Source: an uncultured Anaerococcus sp. (GTDB lineage: Bacteria > Bacillota > Clostridia > Tissierellales > Peptoniphilaceae). From it: 49,404 nucleotides of DNA. Under the pieces are notes generated by a model, which searched no databases, was not told the DNA's origin, and saw nothing but the letters and a program-made list of their open reading frames with translations. Below are positions 5,961 through 14,127 of the stretch, one piece after another (the stretch's first letter is position 1; each line of letters opens with the position of its first letter). The translations under genes and the position numbers were made by a program. The DNA is taken from positions 1 through 49,404 of the forward strand of contig NZ_CALTSY010000012.1 in assembly GCF_943908415.1 (NCBI RefSeq), given 5' to 3'.

Positions 5961-6169
5961 GAGATTTCTCCATGCACTCATTTCATTCCTATGAAAATCG
6001 CTTCTGCGAAGCTCTCCGCACTTTCGTGCTAGTTTTCAGCATAAAAGACCAAAACCTCTGGTCTTTTATGTAGTCGAGATGGGAATAAGAAATCATAATG
6101 TCTCTTTATAAGCTTAGAATATCTCAACCCCCATTTCGACCGGAGCGAAGCGAAGTGGAGAAATCTCTA
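5961..6169. repeat. 209-bp element with inverted ends and internal hairpins
   Basis: The perfect 12-base inverted ends GAGATTTCTCCA (5961-5972) and TGGAGAAATCTC (6158-6169) enclose a folded core. TGAAAA (5992-5997) pairs with TTTTCA (6033-6038) around two hairpins, GCTTC/GAAGC (6000-6012) and GCAC/GTGC (6018-6029), making a three-way junction. A perfect 12-bp hairpin follows (6040-6051 with 6059-6070). The right end includes the 26-base repeat also found at 5661. It looks like a non-autonomous repeat or a structured RNA. Confidence 0.55.
6132..6157 (+). repeat. 26-nt extragenic repeat, copy 2
   Basis: Identical to 5661-5686; here it leads directly into the right inverted end TGGAGAAATCTC of the 209-bp element. 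Confidence 0.8.
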
Positions 6170-6212
6170 TTATCTTTATTGTTTAATAGATCCTAGGTTA
6201 AAAACTTTCCCA

Positions 6213-6242
6213 CAAAAAAACCAGAGATTTTATTCTCTGGTT
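6213..6242 (-). terminator. Intrinsic terminator of the GlpA-like gene
   Basis: AACCAGAGA and TCTCTGGTT pair around TTTTAT. On the minus strand a run of seven T follows, 13 bases after the stop codon. Confidence 0.85.
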
Positions 6243-6254
6243 CTTTTAGCTTAA

Positions 6255-7763
6255 CTAGTCTTCTTCTTTTTCTTCCATTTCTTCTCTGTTTGTTTCTTGC
6301 ATTTCTTTGACTAGTTCGTTTACACGTTTTTTGTTTAGCCTTGATACACCACGTCTTTCGCTATCAAACATATCATCTATAGGTTCTTTGCCTGTTTCAT
6401 CTTTCATAACTTCCAAGACCCTAGGTCTACAGAATTGTCCTTGGCAGAATCCCATACCACATCTTGTTCTTCTTTTAACTGCATCAAAGGTATCTACTGG
6501 TATGCCACGATTCAAGGCATCTCTTACAGTAGATTCTGTAACTTGTTCACAGCGACATACAATTCTATCTGGATCTCCTAGTGGAAGGTCTATTCTATCC
6601 TTGATCTTGTTCATATCTTCAAGTTCTTTATACTCGATGATTGGCTTTCTATGTGGCTGGTAGTTTGGGTCATCTTTTAGTTCTAGTCCACTATCTTTGA
6701 GTATGCCTTCTACGATCTTTGCTATTTCTGGACTTGATGTGATACCTGGAGATTGGATACCTACTACATTGATAAAGCCTTCTACATTGCTTTCTTCTAT
6801 TATAAAGTCGTGGGTAGAGCTTGCTGGACGCAAACCTGTAAAGGATCTGATGAATTCTCTTAAGTTTATTACATCATCTTTTACTGACTTTTGTGCTTCT
6901 TCATAGATATACATAAGTCTATCTTCATGAGTAGATAAGTCTATTTCTTCTTCATCTATGGCATCTGGACCTAGGAGCAAGTTCTCATGATAGGTTCTTG
7001 TAGCGAGTATACCCTTGGATTTTTCTGTAGGTACTTGGAAGAGTACATTGTTGATTTTCTTTCCGGTTCCTTTTTGAAATAGTAGGTATTCACCGCTTCT
7101 AGGATGGATCTCAAAGTCTGTCTCTGCGATCATCTTAGAAACTTCGGCACCTTCTAGACCTGAAGCATTTATTACATATCTAGCTTCTAGCTCCTTGCCA
7201 TCTTCTGTTGTAACCACAAAATGGTCATTTTCCTTTTTGATATCGCTAACTCTAGAGTTAAGGTATAGGTCAGTGCCATTTGTTACTGCATTTTCCACTA
7301 GGGCTATTACATATTCGTAAGGTGAGCATACACCAGCACCCTCACAGTATAGGGCAGCTATAGCATTATCTGATACATTTGGTTCTAGTTCTATAAGTCT
7401 TTCTTGATCTATGATTTCTATATCATCTAGACCATTTTCCTTACCCATATCATAGAGCTTTTCTAAAGCAGGCATATCACTTTCTTCAAAGGCTAGTACC
7501 AGTGACCCATTGGCTACAAAACCAAAGTTAAGTTCTTTGTTAAGTTCTTCAAATTGCTTTCTACCTGGATAACAAATCCTACCTCTTAGCTCATCATGAG
7601 GCTCTGCGTAACCACCATGTACTATTGCTGAGTTTGCCTTGCTAGCACCCATGCTTACGTCTACTTCTTTTTCCACTATGGCAATGTCAAGTTCATATCT
7701 TGATAAGCGACGAGCTATGGAAGCACCAGATGCACCAGCACCTATTATTAAAACATCATACAT
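6255..7763 (-). CDS. GlpA-like FAD-dependent glycerol-3-phosphate dehydrogenase with BFD iron-sulfur domain
   Basis: A 502-residue flavoprotein oxidoreductase. It opens with a Rossmann FAD site (VLIIGAGASG, residues 4-13), contains DAO-family segments (ANSAIVHGGY; SGEYLLFQKG) and the late GINVVGIQSPG-like loop (NVVGIQSPGIT). It ends in a BFD-like [2Fe-2S] domain (from about residue 400) with CRCEQV and CGMGFCQGQFC. This arrangement is that of anaerobic GlpA and its stand-alone Firmicutes relatives. The glycerol facilitator gene lies just upstream on the same strand, supporting glycerol-3-phosphate as substrate. GlpB, GlpC and DUF1667 partners are not in the window, so the electron acceptor is unknown. 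The start has AAGAAGGA. A hydroxyacid-oxidase-type substrate cannot be excluded. Confidence 0.8.
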   Translation of the reverse strand: MYDVLIIGAGASGASIARRLSRYELDIAIVEKEVDVSMGASKANSAIVHGGYAEPHDELRGRICYPGRKQFEELNKELNFGFVANGSLVLAFEESDMPALEKLYDMGKENGLDDIEIIDQERLIELEPNVSDNAIAALYCEGAGVCSPYEYVIALVENAVTNGTDLYLNSRVSDIKKENDHFVVTTEDGKELEARYVINASGLEGAEVSKMIAETDFEIHPRSGEYLLFQKGTGKKINNVLFQVPTEKSKGILATRTYHENLLLGPDAIDEEEIDLSTHEDRLMYIYEEAQKSVKDDVINLREFIRSFTGLRPASSTHDFIIEESNVEGFINVVGIQSPGITSSPEIAKIVEGILKDSGLELKDDPNYQPHRKPIIEYKELEDMNKIKDRIDLPLGDPDRIVCRCEQVTESTVRDALNRGIPVDTFDAVKRRTRCGMGFCQGQFCRPRVLEVMKDETGKEPIDDMFDSERRGVSRLNKKRVNELVKEMQETNREEMEEKEED

Positions 7764-7788
7764 ATAATCCTTCTTTCTATAAACAAAC

Positions 7789-7822
7789 AGAGGGTAAGCA
7801 TCATCAATAACACTTACCCTCT
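7789..7822 (-). promoter_or_regulatory. Leader or intergenic hairpin before the GlpA-like gene
   Basis: AGAGGGTAAG and CTTACCCTCT pair perfectly (10 bp) around a 14-base loop; on the minus strand GTTTGTTT follows. It sits 26 bases before the start codon, between glpF and this gene. It could be a partial terminator or an antitermination target like the GlpP-controlled leaders of Bacillus. Confidence 0.5.
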
Positions 7823-7885
7823 ATCTATGGCTATATTTTCTTATATTATAATTATACAATAAGAAGAATAGCTAGCAATAGTTAA

Positions 7886-8605
7886 TTAAAATATCCAATT
7901 GTAGCAAAGTACTGCTAAAAGTCCGCCAACGATAGGAGCTAATACTGGAATCCATGAGTAGTCCCACATAACATCAGCTTTCTTATCAAAAGGAAGTATT
8001 TGATACATTATTCTAGGTCCTAAGTCACGAGCAGGGTTAATAGCATAACCTGTTAGTCCACCTAAACTCATACCTATAGATACTATAACACCTTTTACAT
8101 ATAGGTAGTTTACACCTACGCCAGCAGCACCGTCAACATTACCGAATCCAAGTATTGCAAATACTAGTACAAATGTTCCTACAAGCTCTGATAGGAAGTT
8201 TCTACCTGTATTTTTGATAGATGGAGCTGTACAGAAGCATCCGCGTACTAAAGCTGGATCCTCTTCGCAAGTATCATTAAAGTGATCCTTAAATAGTAAG
8301 TAAACTAATAGAGCACCTAGCATAGCACCTAGCATTTGTCCTAGGATGTATGTACCCACTGTATCCCAAGCTATATCACCTTTAAATGCAAGTGCTATTG
8401 TTAAAGCTGGGTTAAAGTGTGCACCACTCATTGCTCCAAAGATAGTTGCAGGAATCATAACAGCAAGTCCCCAACCAAAAGTAATTTGAACAGGGCCACC
8501 ATTAAACATACCTGACTTACGTGTAAGGACGTTGGCAACAACTCCATCACCTAATAATATCAATAAAAAAGTACCAACTAATTCTGCCACAAAAATATCT
8601 CTCAT
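7886..8605 (-). CDS. glpF: Glycerol uptake facilitator (aquaglyceroporin)
   Basis: A 239-residue MIP-family channel with six membrane helices and both NPA boxes: HFNPALTIA (NPA at 65-67) and GYAINPARDLGPR (190-192). The Asp after the second NPAR, together with the extended loop around residues 105-130 (DHFNDTCEEDPA), favours a glycerol facilitator over a water channel. It admits glycerol for phosphorylation and oxidation, fitting the GlpA-like gene downstream; no glycerol kinase gene is in the window. The start has TAAGGAGG. Its promoter, a possible CcpA site and a leader hairpin lie in the 100 bases before it. Confidence 0.9.
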   Translation of the reverse strand: MRDIFVAELVGTFLLILLGDGVVANVLTRKSGMFNGGPVQITFGWGLAVMIPATIFGAMSGAHFNPALTIALAFKGDIAWDTVGTYILGQMLGAMLGALLVYLLFKDHFNDTCEEDPALVRGCFCTAPSIKNTGRNFLSELVGTFVLVFAILGFGNVDGAAGVGVNYLYVKGVIVSIGMSLGGLTGYAINPARDLGPRIMYQILPFDKKADVMWDYSWIPVLAPIVGGLLAVLCYNWIF

Positions 8606-8631
8606 AATATCCTCCTTACTTTAGAACACAA

Positions 8632-8663
8632 AGGGCGAGTAAAAAAATTATCTCACTCGCCCT
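8632..8663 (-). promoter_or_regulatory. glpF leader hairpin (possible attenuator)
   Basis: AGGGCGAGT and ACTCGCCCT pair (9 bp) inside the glpF leader, followed on the minus strand by TTTGTGTT. The position before the ribosome site and a similar hairpin before the next gene suggest paired transcription attenuators. Confidence 0.45.
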
Positions 8664-8681
8664 CATTCTAATATATATTTG

Positions 8682-8695
8682 TGGAAACCTTTTCA
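8682..8695 (-). promoter_or_regulatory. Possible CcpA (cre) site in the glpF leader
   Basis: TGGAAACCTTTTCA resembles the cre consensus with two mismatches and has TG/CA ends. It lies just after the predicted transcription start, where CcpA can act as a roadblock. Catabolite control of glpF is established in Firmicutes; this particular site is inferred. Confidence 0.3.
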
Positions 8696-8706
8696 GTTCT
8701 ATATTT

Positions 8707-8734
8707 ATTATAACATAAATAAATATAAAGGCAA
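8707..8734 (-). promoter_or_regulatory. glpF promoter
   Basis: On the minus strand TTGCCT, a 16-base spacer and TATAAT preceded by TGT form an extended -10 promoter about 100 bases before the glpF start codon. Confidence 0.5.
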
Positions 8735-8902
8735 TAGCAAATTGATATTTTTATCATATTATTTTATTACTAGAAAACATAGCTAGCTTTTAGATATGTA
8801 TATTAGTATAAGCTAGTTTTAATAATTTTATTTATGGAGTATTTTAATAATGGGCAATATGTGAGTAAATTAAGAATATTTTGTTTAATAAATTACAAGA
8901 TA

Positions 8903-8931
8903 TAGACAAATTTATAAATTTAGTATAAAAT
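8903..8931 (+). promoter_or_regulatory. Promoter of the BMP lipoprotein gene
   Basis: TAGACA (8903-8908), a 17-base spacer and TAAAAT (8926-8931), 44 bases before the start codon. Confidence 0.5.
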
Positions 8932-8974
8932 TATAGTATAGAGAACGCTTTTTTAACATATTTTGGAGGAAGAA

Positions 8975-10120
8975 ATGAAAATAAAAAAATTCATGTCAGT
9001 AGCAGTAGCACTTTCTTTATCACTTGTACTTGCATCTTGTGGTAATGATGCTGATAACAAAGATACTGAAACTGACAATAAGGCAGCAGTTGAAGAAAAC
9101 ACAACTGATGATACAGCTGATGAAGCTAAAGAAGAAGACAAAGACGATGATGGTGATCAAACACCAGCAGAAGATGTTGTTTCATTAACAATGGTTACAG
9201 ACTTTGGTGGGGTTAATGATAAGTCATTTAACCAATCAGCTTATGAAGGTCTAAAAGAAGCAGAATCTGATGGAACAGCTAAATTTGATTACATCGAATC
9301 TCATAAAGAAGATGACTACGTACCAAATCTTGAGTCAGCCCTAGACTCAGAATCTGACATTATACTTACTGTAGGCTATGCTTTATTCCCAGCTACAGAT
9401 GAGGCGGCTGATGATAACCCAGAACAAAACTATGTTATTATCGATAACGAAAATGTAAATGATAAGGAAAACTTACTTGGCGTAACTTTTGCAGATCACC
9501 AAAACTCATTCCTAGTAGGTTATATTGCTGGTATGACTACTGAAACTAACAAAGTTGGCTTTGTAGGTGGTAAAGAAAGTGCTGTAATCGATAGATTCGA
9601 ATACGGTTATAGAGCTGGAGTTGAACAAGCAGCAAAAGATAAGGGTGAAGATATAGAAGTTGCTGTTCAATATGCAAATAGCTATAGTGACCAAGCAGCT
9701 GGTAAGAATATAGCTAATAAAATGTACCAAGATGGTGCTGATGTAGTATTCCATGCAGCAGGTGGTGTTGGTATAGGTGTTATTGAAGCAGCTAAAGAAA
9801 ATGACAAATGGGTTATAGGTGTTGACCGTGATCAATCCAATGAAGCACCAGATAATATCTTAGTTTCTACAGTTAAGGGTGTAGGAGATGCTGTTAAACT
9901 TATTATAGATGATTATAATGATGGAAACTTCGAAGGTGGAAATAAGGAATTTACTCTTGAAGATGGAGATGCTGTAACAATTGCTTATCCAGAAAATGAT
10001 CTAGTAAGTCAAGAAACTAAAGATAAGGTTGAAGATATCAAACAAGAAATAATAGATGGCAAAATTGACGTTCCACAAAACAAAGATGAAGCTATAGAAC
10101 AAGGCTGGATTGAAAAATAA
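8975..10120 (+). CDS. BMP-family nucleoside-binding lipoprotein of an ABC transporter
   Basis: A 381-residue substrate-binding lipoprotein. The signal peptide ends at lipobox LASC (Cys22), followed by an acidic, Asp/Glu/Thr-rich linker to about residue 68. The PnrA/Med fold then begins with LTMVTDFGGVNDKSFNQSAYEG, including the typical GGVNDKSFNQ motif, and continues through GFVGGKESAVIDRFEYGYRAG and GVDRDQSNEAPDNILVS. It binds nucleosides outside the cell for the permeases that follow. The start is at 8975 with GGAGGA; the in-frame TTG at 8963 lies on top of that site and is rejected. A strong terminator follows, so the binding protein can be made in excess. Confidence 0.88.
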   Translation: MKIKKFMSVAVALSLSLVLASCGNDADNKDTETDNKAAVEENTTDDTADEAKEEDKDDDGDQTPAEDVVSLTMVTDFGGVNDKSFNQSAYEGLKEAESDGTAKFDYIESHKEDDYVPNLESALDSESDIILTVGYALFPATDEAADDNPEQNYVIIDNENVNDKENLLGVTFADHQNSFLVGYIAGMTTETNKVGFVGGKESAVIDRFEYGYRAGVEQAAKDKGEDIEVAVQYANSYSDQAAGKNIANKMYQDGADVVFHAAGGVGIGVIEAAKENDKWVIGVDRDQSNEAPDNILVSTVKGVGDAVKLIIDDYNDGNFEGGNKEFTLEDGDAVTIAYPENDLVSQETKDKVEDIKQEIIDGKIDVPQNKDEAIEQGWIEK

Positions 10121-10151
10121 GATTATTCTAAAAAGGAGCTCTTATTAGCTG

Positions 10152-10189
10152 ACCCCCAAAATCCGGAAACCGGGTTTTGGGGGTTTTTA
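10152..10189 (+). terminator. Intrinsic terminator after the binding-protein gene
   Basis: CCCCCAAAATCCGG and CCGGGTTTTGGGGG pair around AAA and are followed by five T. It separates the binding protein from the ATPase/permease genes and would allow differing expression. Confidence 0.9.
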
Positions 10190-10272
10190 CAATTTATTTT
10201 ATAAACTTCCACTTAGTATAAAATCTATGTTATTATTATATTAGGACAAAGAAGTAAAGAAGCGAGGATATT

Positions 10273-11796
10273 ATGGACAATCATTACAAAGAAACTCCTG
10301 TTGTATCTATGAAAAATATTACTAAGCACTTTGGGAACAAAGAGGTATTAAACAATGTAAACTTTGATCTTCACAAGTGCGAAGTACATGCTCTTTTAGG
10401 GGAAAATGGTGCTGGTAAAACAACACTTATGAATATCCTTTATGGAATGTTTCCTCCTACAGAAGGAACAATAACTATAAATGGCAATACATACAGCAAT
10501 ATGTCTCCAAAAGAAGCAATAGATGCAGGGATAGGTATGGTTCACCAACACTTTATGTTAATAGAACCCCTTACAGTTACAGAAAATATAATTCTAGGTT
10601 ATGAGGAGGACACTGGTCTATTCTTAGATAGGAAAGAGGCTAGAGCAAAGGTTAAAAAGCTTTCTGATGAATATGGGCTGCACATAGACCCAGATGCTAA
10701 AGTTGAGGATATTTCCGTAGGTCAACAACAAAGAGTGGAGATTTTAAAGGCCCTATATAGAGGTGCAGATGTACTAATCTTTGATGAACCAACAGCTGTA
10801 TTAACACCACAAGAGATCAACGAATTTATAGATATAGTAAATAGACTAACTAGGATGGATAAGTCTATTATAATCATTACCCACAAGCTTTCAGAGATTA
10901 AGGCTATGGCAGATTATTGTACTATTATTAGACGTGGAAAATATATAGATAAGCTTAAAGTTGCTGATATTGACGAAAATATATTAGCTGAAAAAATGGT
11001 GGGCCGTAATGTAAGCTTTAATGTAAACAAAAAGGCCCAAGATCCAGGTGGAGTTGTTTTAAAGATCGATGATTTGTGGGTTAAGGATAGACGTGGGATT
11101 GATATCCTAAAAGGTCTTAATCTAGAGCTACGTGCAGGAGAAATCCTTGGTATAGCAGGTATTGATGGCAATGGCCAAACAGAATTAATAGATGCTATAA
11201 CTGGTATGGCAGAGTCTAATCGTGGAACAGTCACACTAAATGGTAAGGGTATAACAAATACTACTCCTCGTAATATCATAGACACTGGTATGAATTCTAT
11301 TCCTGAAGATAGGCAAAAAAGAGGACTTATCTTAGAATATCCTATAAAGGATAATTTGATTTTGGAAAATGTTGAAAATGAACCATTTTCAAGCAAAGGC
11401 AAGCTTAACTTCAAAAATATAGATAAAAATGCAGAAAATCTAGTTTCTAAATTTGATATCAGACCAGATGATATCAATGAAAACGCGGCGAGTCTTTCAG
11501 GTGGCAACCAGCAAAAGGTCATCATAGCGCGTGAAATTAGCAATAATCCAGATGTATTGATAGCAGCTCAACCAACCAGGGGGCTTGATGTTGGTGCTAT
11601 AGAATTTATCCACCAATATCTAGTAGAGATTAGAAACTCTAACAAGGCTGTTCTTTTGATAAGTTTTGAGCTAGATGAGGTAATGGATTTATCTGATAGG
11701 ATACTAGTAATCTATGATGGACAGATTGTAGGAGAGAAGGATCCTAAGAAAACTGATGAGTTTGAACTAGGAAGATTAATGGCAGGTGGTAAATAA
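10273..11796 (+). CDS. Nucleoside ABC transporter, dual ATP-binding protein
   Basis: A 507-residue fused ATPase of the sugar/nucleoside (RbsA/NupA-like) type. The first half has Walker A GENGAGKTT (43-51), signature SVGQQQRVE and Walker B LIFDEPTAVL. The second has the degenerate GIDGNGQTE in place of Walker A, signature LSGGNQQKV and LIAAQPTRGLDVGAIEF, as usual in this family. It drives uptake through the two permeases encoded next, the first of which overlaps its stop by one base (TAATG). The start is supported by GAGGA. It belongs with the BMP lipoprotein upstream, making a purine nucleoside importer like B. subtilis NupNOPQ. Confidence 0.9.
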   Translation: MDNHYKETPVVSMKNITKHFGNKEVLNNVNFDLHKCEVHALLGENGAGKTTLMNILYGMFPPTEGTITINGNTYSNMSPKEAIDAGIGMVHQHFMLIEPLTVTENIILGYEEDTGLFLDRKEARAKVKKLSDEYGLHIDPDAKVEDISVGQQQRVEILKALYRGADVLIFDEPTAVLTPQEINEFIDIVNRLTRMDKSIIIITHKLSEIKAMADYCTIIRRGKYIDKLKVADIDENILAEKMVGRNVSFNVNKKAQDPGGVVLKIDDLWVKDRRGIDILKGLNLELRAGEILGIAGIDGNGQTELIDAITGMAESNRGTVTLNGKGITNTTPRNIIDTGMNSIPEDRQKRGLILEYPIKDNLILENVENEPFSSKGKLNFKNIDKNAENLVSKFDIRPDDINENAASLSGGNQQKVIIAREISNNPDVLIAAQPTRGLDVGAIEFIHQYLVEIRNSNKAVLLISFELDEVMDLSDRILVIYDGQIVGEKDPKKTDEFELGRLMAGGK

Positions 11797-13109
11797 TGGA
11801 AAATTCAAAAGAAATTGATGCTAAAAGAAGACTTTCCCGAGGTGATAATAAGCTATTATTTACTTTAGTATCTATTTTATTAGGACTTTTAGTCGGTGCC
11901 ATAGTCTTGCTTATATCAGGATATAATCCTCTTGAAGCTTATAAGGCTCTTGTAGAGGGAGTATTTAAGACACCACGACACATAGGCTGGGCTATAGTTA
12001 CATCCACACCTATAATACTTACAGGTCTTGGTGTATGCTTTGCCTTTAAAACAGGTCTCTTTAATATGGGTGCAGAGGGACAATTTATTATAGGTTCTGT
12101 AGTAGGATTTTTGGTAGGTTATGCCTTACCACTTCCTCCAGTATTACACCCAATAGTTGCTATTTTACTTGCTATGCTTGCAGGTGCTTTATATGGGGCC
12201 TTGGCTGGTTTTGTAAAGTCAAAATTTGGCATACATGAGGTTATTTCAACTATTATGTTAAACTGGGTAGCTTTTTACTTTTCAAACTTTATAGCTAATG
12301 CTTATATAAAGCCAAACTCTATGGCATCATTTGATGTCCTAGATACTGCCAAAATAACTATGATAAGCAAAAAAGCTGCAAAAACTATGGGACCATTTTT
12401 TAGCAAATTTTTTAGAGCACCAATACACTGGGGAACAGTTCTTGCTATTATAGCAGTTATCATAGTTTGGTATATTTTAAACAAGACTGTCTTAGGCTAT
12501 GAGCTAAAGGCTGTAGGTCTTAACCGTGAAGCTAGTGAATATGGTGGTATAAATGCTGGTAAGAAGATAGTCCAATCTATGGCTATATCAGGAGCTATCT
12601 GTGGTCTTGCTGGAGCAACGCAAGTACTTGGCTTTACCTATTCTCTATCAGTTACAAGTGCTATGGCTAATTATGGATTTGATGGGCTAGCAGTATCACT
12701 TCTAGCATCCAATAACCCTATAGGAGTAATATTCTCAGGTTTATTCTTTGGGTCGCTTACCTATGCAGGCAATAACTTGCAAAGAGTTTTGGGAGTTCCT
12801 TCAGAGTTAATTAGTGTCATAATAGGTACTATCATCTTATTCACAGCTGTACCTTTAGTATTTAGAATAATACGTGCAAAACGTAGGAATAGAAAAAACA
12901 AAAAATCTACCGCTACTATAGTTAACGAAGATAAAAAAGATAAAAAGATGGAAGGAAAACCAGTAAGCGATCAAAAAGAAGATATAACTGGTAAAGACAA
13001 AGCTTTAGAAGATAAGTCTGGTGCTAATACAAGTACATCATCTCCTAGAGTGATAAATGAAACCGGTGAAGACATTATAGTCAAAAAAATAGAAAGTGAG
13101 GATGAGTAA
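11796..13109 (+). CDS. Nucleoside ABC transporter permease 1
   Basis: A 437-residue BPD_transp_2 permease with about eight to ten membrane helices between residues 25 and 355. Family marks are GLGVCFAFKTGLFNMGAEGQF, IHEVISTIMLNW and GLAVSLLASNNPIGV. The last 80 or so residues (from KRRNRKNKK) are a hydrophilic Lys/Glu/Asp/Ser-rich tail not typical of YufP-like permeases, which usually stop soon after the last helix. The gene overlaps the ATPase gene by one base and abuts the next permease gene with no gap. Confidence 0.88.
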   Translation: MENSKEIDAKRRLSRGDNKLLFTLVSILLGLLVGAIVLLISGYNPLEAYKALVEGVFKTPRHIGWAIVTSTPIILTGLGVCFAFKTGLFNMGAEGQFIIGSVVGFLVGYALPLPPVLHPIVAILLAMLAGALYGALAGFVKSKFGIHEVISTIMLNWVAFYFSNFIANAYIKPNSMASFDVLDTAKITMISKKAAKTMGPFFSKFFRAPIHWGTVLAIIAVIIVWYILNKTVLGYELKAVGLNREASEYGGINAGKKIVQSMAISGAICGLAGATQVLGFTYSLSVTSAMANYGFDGLAVSLLASNNPIGVIFSGLFFGSLTYAGNNLQRVLGVPSELISVIIGTIILFTAVPLVFRIIRAKRRNRKNKKSTATIVNEDKKDKKMEGKPVSDQKEDITGKDKALEDKSGANTSTSSPRVINETGEDIIVKKIESEDE

Positions 13110-14042
13110 ATGAATTGGGTGATGTTATCGTTAATATTAGGAAATACTTTTTCAAACGCTGCTCCTGTCCTCATGACTGGTCTAGGTGGTATGATGAGTG
13201 AAAAATCTGGTGTTGTAAACATCGGACTTGAAGGAATGATGACCATAGGTGCCTTAGTAGGTGCCGTAATAGGATATTATTTTGGCAAACCTTGGCTTGC
13301 TTTTCTAGCTGGAGGTCTTGCTGGGGCGTTTTTTGGACTCATCCATGCCTTAGTATCAGTAAGTTTAGGAGGAGATCAAACTATTTCAGGTATTGCTATC
13401 AATACCCTAGGACCAGGCCTTGCCCTTTTCCTATCTAGGATGTTTTTTGATGGTGCAACTCAAACTCCATCTATTCCTCTAGAAAACAAAATCCCTAGAT
13501 TATTTAGAGGATCTGGCAATCAAGTGTTGGTAAATCTATTTGGACAATATGCTACTGTATATATAGCTCTTATAATGGTATTTATCCTATACTTATTTTT
13601 ATATAAGACTAAGTGGGGACTTAGGGTTATAGCAGTTGGTGAGCATCCAAAGGCAGCTGAAACTTTAAATATCTCAGTAACTAAGACCCGCTATTGGTCA
13701 GTAATATTTTCAGGATTTATGGCAGGACTTGGCGGAGCAAGTATGGCTCTTGCAGTAGTATCAAGCTTCTCCCAATCACTAATAGCAGGACAGGGTTATA
13801 TAGCCCTAGTTACAGTTATATTTGGTAACTGGAAGCCACAAGGTATATTGGTAGGCTCCCTATTCTTTGGCCTAGCCCAATCTATAGCAACTTATCTAGG
13901 TGGAACAGCAGTAAATATACCTATAGAGTTTATCTCTATGATTCCTTATATAGCAACCCTATTAATACTTATAATATTCCAAAAGAAATCAAAAGCTCCA
14001 AAGGCTTCTGGTAAACCATATTTAACTATAGATAATATATAA
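13110..14042 (+). CDS. Nucleoside ABC transporter permease 2
   Basis: A 310-residue YufQ-like permease, the second membrane subunit. It has GLGGMMSEKSGVVNIGLEGMM near the N-terminus, the conserved SGIAINTLGPGL segment and GYIALVTVIFGNWKPQG near the C-terminus. The start codon directly follows the stop of permease 1, and GTGAGGATGAG before it serves as a ribosome site. It ends the operon, with a terminator 10 bases later. Confidence 0.88.
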   Translation: MNWVMLSLILGNTFSNAAPVLMTGLGGMMSEKSGVVNIGLEGMMTIGALVGAVIGYYFGKPWLAFLAGGLAGAFFGLIHALVSVSLGGDQTISGIAINTLGPGLALFLSRMFFDGATQTPSIPLENKIPRLFRGSGNQVLVNLFGQYATVYIALIMVFILYLFLYKTKWGLRVIAVGEHPKAAETLNISVTKTRYWSVIFSGFMAGLGGASMALAVVSSFSQSLIAGQGYIALVTVIFGNWKPQGILVGSLFFGLAQSIATYLGGTAVNIPIEFISMIPYIATLLILIIFQKKSKAPKASGKPYLTIDNI

Positions 14043-14051
14043 TATTAAGAG

Positions 14052-14080
14052 AATATAAACCCTTTTAAGGGTTTATATTT
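14052..14080 (+). terminator. Intrinsic terminator of the nucleoside transporter operon
   Basis: AATATAAACCC and GGGTTTATATT pair (11 bp) around TTTTAA and are followed by T-rich sequence. Confidence 0.8.
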
Positions 14081-14127
14081 TTATGGATTTGTTGTATATT
14101 ATTATATATAGCTTTAAAGGAGTATTA

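Larger units (their letters stand above)
5660..6254. other. Structured non-coding region between the lysin and glycerol genes
   Basis: No gene is supported in these 595 bases. The region holds a 26-base repeat, the lysin terminator, a G-rich block with a quadruplex motif (5858-5884), a 209-bp element with inverted ends (5961-6169) and the terminator of the leftward gene (6213-6242). G/C content jumps locally far above the surroundings around 5820-5910. Confidence 0.7.
8606..8974. other. Divergent intergenic region between glpF and the BMP lipoprotein gene
   Basis: It holds the glpF leader hairpin, a cre-like site and the glpF promoter on the minus strand, then about 170 bases of plain A/T-rich DNA, and the promoter of the rightward lipoprotein gene at 8903-8931. 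No further gene is seen. Confidence 0.6.

Noticed and set aside
6307..6906. Plus-strand frames inside the GlpA-like gene
   Set aside because: Shadows of a clearly recognisable flavoprotein gene, with no ribosome site or family similarity.
8941..8960. Possible cre-like site GAGAACGCTTTTTT before the BMP lipoprotein gene
   Set aside because: Only the AACGCTTT centre matches; the outer TG/CA ends are missing, so it is too weak to list.
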